DNA of 37,571 bases from an uncultured Collinsella sp. GTDB taxonomy: Bacteria > Actinomycetota > Coriobacteriia > Coriobacteriales > Coriobacteriaceae. Below are positions 31,566-37,571 of the stretch, one piece after another (position 1 is the stretch's first letter; each line of letters starts with the position of its first letter). The DNA lies in the NCBI GenBank assembly GCA_900553475.1, contig USEF01000001.1, positions 1 to 37,571 on the forward strand, written 5' to 3'. The position numbers were made by a program, and so were the translations under genes. The notes beneath the pieces were generated by a model that worked only from the letters and a program-made list of their open reading frames with translations, made no database searches and was not told the origin of the DNA.

Positions 31566-31784
31566 GTGAAGAAGGAAGACGCAATTGAGCTCGAGGGTAC
31601 GGTAAAGGAACCGTTGCCCAACGCCATGTTTAAGGTCGAGCTCGAGAACGGTCATTCGGTTCTGTGCAACATTTCTGGCAAGATCCGAATGAATTACATC
31701 CGTATTCTCCCCGGTGACAGGGTTGTCGTGGAGCTTTCCCCGTACGACCTGACCCGCGGCCGCATCACCTATCGCTACAAATAG
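31566..31784 (+). CDS. infA: Translation initiation factor IF-1
   Basis: 72 residues from GTG 31566, the exact usual length of IF-1; an in-frame TTG at 31560 would add two residues. The S1-like OB fold is seen in KVELENGHSVLCNISGKIR and ILPGDRVVVELSPYDLTRG. Confidence 0.96.
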   Translation: MKKEDAIELEGTVKEPLPNAMFKVELENGHSVLCNISGKIRMNYIRILPGDRVVVELSPYDLTRGRITYRYK

Positions 31785-31795
31785 CGGCACGCATA

Positions 31796-31851
31796 CACGC
31801 ACTCCATTTCCGACTGCAGGCTTAGCTCAACCTACGGTCGGATTGTGCGTG
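31796..31851 (+). promoter_or_regulatory. Two-tier hairpin between infA and rpmJ
   Basis: Outer CACGCAC (31796-31802)/GTGCGTG (31845-31851) and inner TCCGAC (31809-31814)/GTCGGA (31837-31842) form a long leader-like stem in the 150-bp gap. It has no U-run. It may be a regulatory leader of the rpmJ-rpsM-rpsK-rpsD-rpoA-rplQ unit. Confidence 0.5.
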
Positions 31852-31934
31852 AAGACCAGCCATAGTTTTAAACGCCTGCGGCTGGGCGAGTAGATAGTAG
31901 GGAAGTAGTTTGAGCGCTACCGAAAGGAAGAACG

Positions 31935-32048
31935 ATGAAGGTACGTCCTTCGGTCAAGAAGATGTGCGATAAGTGCAAAATCATTAGGCGCCATGGCAAG
32001 GTCCTCGTCATTTGCGAGAACCCCCGTCATAAGCAGCGTCAGGGTTAA
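31935..32048 (+). CDS. rpmJ: Ribosomal protein L36
   Basis: 37 residues, beginning MKVRPSVKKMCDKCKIIRR and ending NPRHKQRQG. The zinc ligands C11, C14, C27 and H32 are present, so this is the zinc-binding form. GAAAGGAAG precedes the ATG. Confidence 0.96.
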   Translation: MKVRPSVKKMCDKCKIIRRHGKVLVICENPRHKQRQG

Positions 32049-32062
32049 GAGAGGAGACTACG

Positions 32063-32437
32063 TTGGCCCGTATTAATGGTGTCGACCTCCCGCGTGAGAA
32101 GCGCGTTGAGATCGGTCTGACCTACATTTACGGCATCGGCCGCACCACTGCGACGAAGATTTGCGTCGAGTGCAACGTTAACGTGGATACGCGCGTTAAG
32201 GACCTCACCGAGGATGAGGTTAACGCCATCCGCGATTATATCGACAAGAACCAGATCATGGTTGAGGGCGACCTCCGCCGTGAGCGCAACCAGAACGTCA
32301 AGCGCCTTATGGACATCGGCTGCAACCGCGGCCTTCGTCACCGCAAGGGCCTCCCGGTCCGCGGCCAGCGCACCCACACTAACGCTCGTACCCGCAAGGG
32401 CCCGAAGCGTCAGATCGGTGCTAAGAAGAAGAAATAA
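32063..32437 (+). CDS. rpsM: Ribosomal protein S13
   Basis: 124 residues, beginning (TTG start) ARINGVDLPREKRVEIGLTY, with the conserved C-terminal GLPVRGQRTHTNARTRKGP. GAGAGGAG precedes the TTG. It sits in the small-subunit head and contacts the P-site tRNA. Confidence 0.97.
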   Translation: MARINGVDLPREKRVEIGLTYIYGIGRTTATKICVECNVNVDTRVKDLTEDEVNAIRDYIDKNQIMVEGDLRRERNQNVKRLMDIGCNRGLRHRKGLPVRGQRTHTNARTRKGPKRQIGAKKKK

Positions 32438-32451
32438 GGAGCGCTAGATAG

Positions 32452-32856
32452 ATGGCTACTGCTAAGAAGAACGTTCGCGCTGCCCGTCTGAAGCGCGCGG
32501 ACCGTAAGAACATTTCCGTGGGCCAGGCTCACATTCGTTCTACGTTCAACAACACGATCGTTTCGATCACCGATCCCCAGGGCAACGTCATTTCCTGGAA
32601 GTCGGCTGGCCAGGTGGGCTTCAAGGGCTCCCGTAAGTCCACGCCGTTCGCTGCCCAGATGGCTGCCGAGGCTGCTGCCAAGCAGGCCATGGAGCACGGT
32701 ATGAAGAAGGTTTCCGTCTTCGTCAAGGGCCCCGGCTCCGGTCGTGAGACCGCCATCCGCTCCCTCCAGGCTGCTGGCCTCGAGGTCTCGAGCATCCAGG
32801 ACAAGACCCCCATTCCGCACAACGGCTGCCGCCCCAAGAAGCGTCGCCGCGTGTAA
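32452..32856 (+). CDS. rpsK: Ribosomal protein S11
   Basis: 134 residues with AHIRSTFNNTIVSITDPQGN and the C-terminal DKTPIPHNGCRPKKRRRV signature of S11. It lies 14 bp after rpsM and is part of the small-subunit platform. Confidence 0.97.
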   Translation: MATAKKNVRAARLKRADRKNISVGQAHIRSTFNNTIVSITDPQGNVISWKSAGQVGFKGSRKSTPFAAQMAAEAAAKQAMEHGMKKVSVFVKGPGSGRETAIRSLQAAGLEVSSIQDKTPIPHNGCRPKKRRRV

Positions 32857-32875
32857 CTGAAAGGATCGTATCAAT

Positions 32876-33472
32876 ATGGCAATCGACAGGACTCCTGTTC
32901 TTAAGCGCTGCCGTCAGCTCGGGATCGATCCCGCTGAGCTCGGTTACAGCAGCAAGAAGGAATCTATCCGTCAGCCCAAGCGCCGTCGCAAGGAATCTGA
33001 GTACGGCATGCAGCTGCGCGAGAAGCAGAAGGTCAAGTTCATCTATGGCGTTCTGGAGAAGCAGTTCCACGGCTACTTCAACAAGGCCCGTAAGATGAAC
33101 GGCGTCACCGGTGAGAACCTCATGATCATCCTTGAGTCTCGCCTCGACAACGTTGTCTTCCGTCTTGGCTTCGCCCGCACCCGCAAAGAGGCTCGTCAGT
33201 CCGTCCGTCACGGTCACTTCACCGTGAACGGCAAGCGCGTGGACATCCCGTCCTACCGCGTCAAGGCCGGCGACGTCGTCGCTGTCGGCGAGAAGTTCCG
33301 TGACCTCCTCCCCATCAAGGAGGCCCTGATTTCCTCCGAGCGCTTTGAGGTCCCTGGCTGGCTCGAGGTCGATATCGAGAAGCTGTCTGGTAACGTGCTC
33401 GCTCTGCCGACGCGTGAGCAGATCAGCGGTGATATCAACGAGCAGCTCATCGTCGAGCTCTACTCTAAGTAG
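32876..33472 (+). CDS. rpsD: Ribosomal protein S4
   Basis: 198 residues with the S4 RNA-binding domain (ESRLDNVVFRLGFARTRKEA, then RQSVRHGHFTVNGKRVDIPS). No zinc-type N-terminal cysteine set is present. It nucleates 16S assembly and in many bacteria represses its own operon. Confidence 0.97.
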   Translation: MAIDRTPVLKRCRQLGIDPAELGYSSKKESIRQPKRRRKESEYGMQLREKQKVKFIYGVLEKQFHGYFNKARKMNGVTGENLMIILESRLDNVVFRLGFARTRKEARQSVRHGHFTVNGKRVDIPSYRVKAGDVVAVGEKFRDLLPIKEALISSERFEVPGWLEVDIEKLSGNVLALPTREQISGDINEQLIVELYSK

Positions 33473-33504
33473 TCCATCCGGGCTGCTGAGGCTGGAGGTA
33501 ATAC

Positions 33505-34446
33505 ATGTCAGAATTCATTAGGCCTCAGGTTCAGGTCGAAGAGATCAACGAGACGTCTGCTCGTGTCTCCGTCGAGCCGCTCGAGCGTGGCTACGGCGAT
33601 ACGCTGGGTAACTCCCTTCGTCGCGTTCTTTTGTCCTCGCTCGAGGGTGCCGCCGTCGAGGCTATTCAGATCGATGGTGCGCAGCACGAGTTCATGACCA
33701 TCCCTAACATGGTCGAGGATGTCACCGACATCGTCCTGAATGTCAAGGGTCTTGTCTTCAGGGCTCTCGGCACGACCGACGAGGCGACCGCCACCATTTC
33801 GGTTGACGGCCCCTGCGAGGTCACCGGTGCGGACTTCTTTATTCCGTCCGAGTTTGAGTTGGTCAACCCCGAGCAGCACATCGCTACGCTCACCGAGGGT
33901 GGCCATCTCACCATGAGCATGCGCATCGGCTATGGCCGCGGCTATGTTTCTGGCGAGGCCAACAAGCGCGACAACGATCCCATCGGTGTGATCCACGTCG
34001 ACTCGCTGTACTCGCCGGTTTCCCGTTGCGCCAAGCTCGTTGAGGCTTGCCGTGTCGGTCAGCACACCGACTACGACCGCCTTGTCCTCGAGATCGAGAC
34101 CAACGGCTCCATCGCCCCGCGCGACGCCGTGGTCCAGGCTGCCAATATCATCAACCAGCATATGGCCGCCTTTATGAACCTTGCCGAGACCCCCGAGGTC
34201 GAGGAGGAGGCTTCGATCTTCGCTCCCGAGGTCACCAACGACAACGCCGAGCTGGACAAGCAGATCGAGGATCTGGATCTTTCCGTCCGTTCCTACAACT
34301 GCCTTAAGCGCGCCAGCATTCACTCGGTCCGTCAGCTCGTTGAGTTCTCGGAGAACGATCTGCTCAACATCCGTAACTTCGGTGTTAAGTCGATCGAGGA
34401 AGTGAAGGACAAGCTTGAGTCCATGGGCCTGAGCCTGAAGGCTTAA
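33505..34446 (+). CDS. rpoA: RNA polymerase subunit alpha
   Basis: 313 residues. The N-terminal dimerisation domain has YGDTLGNSLRRVLLSSLEGA. The C-terminal domain holds LDLSVRSYNCLKRASIHSVR and NFGVKSIEEVKDKLESMGL, for contact with UP elements and activators. GGAGGTAA precedes the ATG. Confidence 0.98.
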   Translation: MSEFIRPQVQVEEINETSARVSVEPLERGYGDTLGNSLRRVLLSSLEGAAVEAIQIDGAQHEFMTIPNMVEDVTDIVLNVKGLVFRALGTTDEATATISVDGPCEVTGADFFIPSEFELVNPEQHIATLTEGGHLTMSMRIGYGRGYVSGEANKRDNDPIGVIHVDSLYSPVSRCAKLVEACRVGQHTDYDRLVLEIETNGSIAPRDAVVQAANIINQHMAAFMNLAETPEVEEEASIFAPEVTNDNAELDKQIEDLDLSVRSYNCLKRASIHSVRQLVEFSENDLLNIRNFGVKSIEEVKDKLESMGLSLKA

Positions 34447-34476
34447 TGCTTCGCATATTTGAGGAGAAACTAGACC

Positions 34477-34944
34477 ATGCGTCATAACGTTAAGAAGGGC
34501 CTGAAGCTCGGCACCGATGCGAGCCACACCAAGGCCATGAAGAAGAGCCTTGCTAAGGCCCTCTTCGAGAACGACCGCATCAAGACCACCGAGACCCGCG
34601 CTAAGGCGCTGCGTTCGGTCGTCGATCCGATCATCACCTGGGCCAAGAAGGGCGACCTGCACTCTCGTCGTCTGGCTATCGCCAAGCTCGGCGATAAGCA
34701 GCTCGTTGCCGAGATCTTCGACAAGGCTGCCCAGGGTATGTGGCAGGACCGCAACGGCGGTTACACCCGTATCATGAAGCTCGGTAACCGTAAGGGCGAC
34801 AATGCTCCCATCGTTATCATGGAGCTCGTCACCGAGCCTTGCACGCCTAAGGCCAAGAAGGCTGCTCCGGCCCCCAAGAAGGCCGCTGCTCCCAAGAAGG
34901 TCGAGGCTGCCGAGGAGGCTTCTGCTGAGGAGACCGCTGAGTAG
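34477..34944 (+). CDS. rplQ: Ribosomal protein L17
   Basis: 155 residues. The L17 core (LKLGTDASHTKAMKKSLAKA, then GGYTRIMKLGNRKGDNAPIV) is followed by an Ala/Lys/Pro-rich tail of about 35 residues ending in an acidic stretch, longer than the minimal L17. Such low-complexity tails are common in actinobacterial ribosomal proteins. Confidence 0.97.
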   Translation: MRHNVKKGLKLGTDASHTKAMKKSLAKALFENDRIKTTETRAKALRSVVDPIITWAKKGDLHSRRLAIAKLGDKQLVAEIFDKAAQGMWQDRNGGYTRIMKLGNRKGDNAPIVIMELVTEPCTPKAKKAAPAPKKAAAPKKVEAAEEASAEETAE

Positions 34945-34970
34945 ACAATCCGTCTGCATAGGCTATATTC

Positions 34971-35001
34971 GAGGGGTACGTTCGCGTACCCCTCTTTTTT
35001 T
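34971..35001 (+). terminator. Strong terminator after rplQ
   Basis: GAGGGGTACG (34971-34980) pairs perfectly with CGTACCCCTC (34985-34994) around a TTCG tetraloop, followed by seven T residues. It ends the ribosomal operon. Confidence 0.95.
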
Positions 35002-35036
35002 GTCGAAATGCCATTGCCTGTTTGTTGGGAGCGCCC

Positions 35037-35861
35037 ATGACCGCGCCGTCTGATTTCAATTCGATTCCTGAGCTCGATGCCACGCTCGTTTTCCGCGTGG
35101 CCTACGATGGCTCGTCCTATAGCGGCTTTGCCGAGCAGCCTGGCCAGACGACGGTTGCGGGCGAGCTGCGCCGCGCTATCGAGACGCTCCTGCGCCGTCC
35201 GATCGACCTGACGTGCGCAGGGCGCACCGATGCCGGCGTGCATGCGGTGGCGCAGTACATTAGTGTGCCCGTAACGGACGCTGAGCTTGTCTTGACGCGC
35301 CGTAGGTGGCTGAGGGCCATGGATGCCCTGCTGCCCAAAGATATCGCCATAAACGAGGTCTACAGGGCCCGTAAAGGCTTTTCTGCACGTTTTGACGCGC
35401 GTTCCCGTACGTATACGTACCGTATTGCCGATCGAGATGCGCGCCCCGTGCTGTCCCGCGGTGCCGTGTGGTGGCATCGCTATCCCTTGGATGTTGAGGC
35501 TATGTCTGCTGCCTGCCCCGCGCTGCTGGGCGAACAGGACTTTAAAAGCTTTTGCAAGGTTGCCTCGGCCGTTGGCAAGCCCACGCATCGCTGCGTGATG
35601 CGTGCCGAGTTTGGCCATGAGATTGCGTTTGGCGAGGACATCCTGACGTTTACCATCGAGGGCAATGCGTTCCTGCATTCGATGGTCCGTACGATCGTGG
35701 GCACGCTTGTCGAGATTGGCATGCATCGCCGTGAACCCGAGTGGATGCGTGAGGTCATCGATGCTTGCGACCGTACCGCTGCGGGCCCCACGGCTCCTGC
35801 CTGCGGCCTTACGTTTATGGGCGTGGATTACGATCCCGCCGAGCTCGTCGTGCTCGACTAG
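35037..35861 (+). CDS. truA: tRNA pseudouridine synthase TruA
   Basis: 274 residues with catalytic D65 in CAGRTDAGVHA, an N-terminal RVAYDGSSYSGFAEQPGQ, and RSRTYTYRI further on. It modifies positions 38-40 of tRNA. The ATG at 35037 follows GGGAG; an in-frame TTG at 35022 is less likely. It is commonly found after rplQ. Confidence 0.95.
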   Translation: MTAPSDFNSIPELDATLVFRVAYDGSSYSGFAEQPGQTTVAGELRRAIETLLRRPIDLTCAGRTDAGVHAVAQYISVPVTDAELVLTRRRWLRAMDALLPKDIAINEVYRARKGFSARFDARSRTYTYRIADRDARPVLSRGAVWWHRYPLDVEAMSAACPALLGEQDFKSFCKVASAVGKPTHRCVMRAEFGHEIAFGEDILTFTIEGNAFLHSMVRTIVGTLVEIGMHRREPEWMREVIDACDRTAAGPTAPACGLTFMGVDYDPAELVVLD

Positions 35862-36013
35862 GGGAGGGCTCGACGCGTCGTGCGTCGACACCCGTCATCT
35901 GTGGGCTGCGCGTGTTCAACATCTGTTCTTGGCGTGCAATACAACCGGTGTCTCACTGCTTTTATTGCTGGGGTGTACCATGAACCACGGTTTGATTCAT
36001 TGCTGTCGAGAGG

Positions 36014-37063
36014 ATGGATAACTTGGTTCGACGTGGCTCGCATCCGCGACTTTCGGTGATCCTTGTGGTAGAAGGTTCGCCCAGCTATGCGATGCGTGCG
36101 CTCGAGAGTATCCAGAACCAAGACCTCTACGATTTGCAGATTGTTGTTGTCTGCCGCGATGCTGCGCCCGGTGTGCGCCATTCGCTTCAAGTTGCTGCCG
36201 ACAGGGACATCCATATTGATTTGATTGACGTCGAGGACGCGAAGCGCGGTGCTTGTCTTCGTGCCGGTTTTGCTGCCTCGCGTGGCTCTCAAATCATCGC
36301 TATGAACGCCGATGAGTGGTTAGCTCCGCAGTCCCTTTCCAAGATGGTCGATATCGCGTGCGACACTGCGGCAGACATAGTGTTCCCCACGGTGTCGCTC
36401 GACCGCTATGATGCACATCGAGAGCGCCATTCGCGCGTCTTGAATGTTGCCCCTATTGTCATTGAAGACAAGTCTTCGATGGTGAGCGGGCTGTCCCAGT
36501 TGATTTTAGGCGGCCTAGTCGCTCAGACCTCTGGCGTGATGTACAGCCGCTCGCTGTTTGAGGCATGCCTTTTGTGCGACAAGGTGTTTCGCACAGTTGG
36601 GTTTATGGCGTGCGCGCTCTCGCGGGCGCAGTGCGTCTCCGGCTGCGGCGACGCTTGTTTCCACGCCGCGGCACCTAAGCTTACAGATGCCTTTGATCCC
36701 ACCATGTATGCCAAGGTATCCGATGACATCCGAGCACTCGACGAGCTTGCGGACTCACTCTCGGAAGCAGATAGCGGTGGTCGGCTCAAGCTGGCAAGCC
36801 AAAAGTTCTACTTTGCCGGACTGGTCGCCTGCATCGAGAATTTGTGCCTGAGCCCGCATGGGTTGTCGTCAATCGAGCGTTCCGCCCGCATGCGTGATAT
36901 GCTCGATGCGCCTCGAACCCGTCAGATGGTCGCCGCGCTCAAGGACAACCATCGGGGACTGGGTCTGTTGTTTGGGCCGATTGCCAGCGCCAAGCCCGCG
37001 CGCTGCGTGATGTGTACGCATCTGGCAGCTTTTCTTAACCGGACGGGCGCAAAAACCGCCTAA
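36014..37063 (+). CDS. Family-2-like glycosyltransferase
   Basis: 349 residues. The N-terminal GT-A-like fold shows LSVILVVEGSPSYAMRALES and LQIVVVCRDA, and a central RGACLRAGFAASRGSQIIAM leads to NADEWL where many family members have an acidic DxD. The C-terminal half is unlike known domains and rich in Cys. The start is uncertain: ATG 36014 abuts GAGAGG with no spacing, while TTG 36023 has a better 9-nt spacing. The donor and acceptor are unknown. It may act in cell-surface glycan synthesis; a degenerate, non-catalytic member is possible. Confidence 0.7.
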   Translation: MDNLVRRGSHPRLSVILVVEGSPSYAMRALESIQNQDLYDLQIVVVCRDAAPGVRHSLQVAADRDIHIDLIDVEDAKRGACLRAGFAASRGSQIIAMNADEWLAPQSLSKMVDIACDTAADIVFPTVSLDRYDAHRERHSRVLNVAPIVIEDKSSMVSGLSQLILGGLVAQTSGVMYSRSLFEACLLCDKVFRTVGFMACALSRAQCVSGCGDACFHAAAPKLTDAFDPTMYAKVSDDIRALDELADSLSEADSGGRLKLASQKFYFAGLVACIENLCLSPHGLSSIERSARMRDMLDAPRTRQMVAALKDNHRGLGLLFGPIASAKPARCVMCTHLAAFLNRTGAKTA

Positions 37064-37074
37064 ACGGCTCATTA

Positions 37075-37102
37075 CGAAACAAACTTGCATAGAATTGTTT
37101 CG
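37075..37102. repeat. Inverted repeat in argR upstream region
   Basis: CGAAACAA (37075-37082) pairs with TTGTTTCG (37095-37102) around a 12-nt spacer, about 95 bp before argR. It may be a weak terminator or an operator; no classic ARG box is evident. Confidence 0.4.
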
Positions 37103-37195
37103 AAATGCGTTCTTATACACAAAAGCCTTCAAATAGCGTTAAACTATTCAATCACTGATTGATTGTCTCCGCCATCTTTTGGAGAGAGGGTTTGT

Positions 37196-37571
37196 ATGGC
37201 TAAAAAACGCAATGGGCGCCAGGATGCCATTAGAGATATTGTGCGCAATAAGGACGTCCGTACGCAGCGCGTGCTGGTCGATGAGCTCCGTGCTATGGGC
37301 TTTGATTGCACGCAGGCGACTGTCTCTCGCGATATTGCCGATATGGGGCTGCGTAAGCTCCCTGAGGGCATCTATGTTCTGGCAGAGGACCTGCACCTGC
37401 AGCGTATGGTTTCCGAGCTCGTTACGGGCGTTCTGCGTACCGATAATCTGGTTATGATCAAGGCTCAGCCTGGCACGGCTTCCGGCATCGCCGCCGCCGT
37501 TGATGCGGGCGAGGAGGCTATCGACGCCGCTGCCAAGACTGGCGTGAATGGCGCTCTGGATGGTGCCAAGG
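37196..37571 (+). CDS. argR: Arginine repressor ArgR, 3' end beyond window
   Basis: The visible 125 residues begin MAKKRNGRQDAIRDIVRNKD. The winged-helix DNA-binding signature TQATVSRDIADMGLRKLP is clear, and NLVMIKAQPGTASGIAAAVD starts the C-terminal arginine-binding/oligomerisation domain. GGAGAGAGGG precedes the ATG. ArgR represses arginine synthesis and activates its breakdown in response to arginine. The segment after residue 108 (AGEEAIDAAAKTGVNGALDG) differs from the usual C-terminal region, but the gene is cut by the window edge. Confidence 0.88.
   Translation, partial: MAKKRNGRQDAIRDIVRNKDVRTQRVLVDELRAMGFDCTQATVSRDIADMGLRKLPEGIYVLAEDLHLQRMVSELVTGVLRTDNLVMIKAQPGTASGIAAAVDAGEEAIDAAAKTGVNGALDGAK

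Overview
The window looks like a chromosomal segment of a high-GC gut actinobacterium of the class Coriobacteriia, most likely Collinsella or a close relative. The reasons are strong G/C third positions, Shine-Dalgarno-led genes with frequent GTG/TTG starts, a zinc-ribbon S14, and an anaerobic selenium/molybdenum purine-degradation island of the kind known from gut anaerobes. The genus is an inference from gene content; no database was consulted.

Left part (1-24908): a purine/urate catabolic island, interrupted by an accessory segment. A YheO-type PAS/HTH regulator (leftward, cut by the window edge) is divergent from an NCS2 purine permease. Then come ssnA, ygfK, an RnfB-like polyferredoxin and a selenium-dependent xanthine dehydrogenase, closed by a clear terminator. 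After the accessory segment, a second YheO-type regulator is divergent from ygeX (diaminopropionate ammonia-lyase), ygeY and ygeW, again closed by a terminator. mocA (molybdenum cofactor cytidylyltransferase) and a hydantoinase follow. Leftward yqeC is divergent from yqeB and xdhC, the accessory genes for the selenium- and molybdenum-containing hydroxylase. The gene set fits uptake of oxidised purine, redox opening of the ring by the hydroxylase and YgfK through a ferredoxin, hydrolysis by amidohydrolases, transfer of a carbamoyl group by YgeW, and deamination of 2,3-diaminopropionate to pyruvate and ammonia by YgeX. Carbamate kinase and selD are not in the window.

Accessory segment (about 10410-14700): a DUF4143-type ATPase preceded by five direct repeats with an exact 23-bp period; a probable type I toxin-antitoxin locus (41-residue peptide, convergent structured RNA, shared terminator, and a LexA-like box at the toxin promoter); a DEDDh exonuclease gene broken by one in-frame TGA; an unknown small protein next to three direct repeats with an exact 33-bp period; and a Pro/Ala-rich single-span membrane protein. 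This is the least explained part of the window.

Right part (25220-35861): the distal spc and alpha ribosomal operons in standard order: rplE, rpsN (type Z), rpsH, rplF, rplR, rpsE, rpmD, rplO, secY, adk, map, infA, rpmJ, rpsM, rpsK, rpsD, rpoA, rplQ. They end at a UUCG-loop terminator and are followed by truA. The cluster begins abruptly at rplE: rplN, rplX and the S10 genes are not upstream, where the purine island lies instead. Several long gaps between ribosomal genes hold perfect hairpins. A family-2-like glycosyltransferase and the 5' part of argR close the window.
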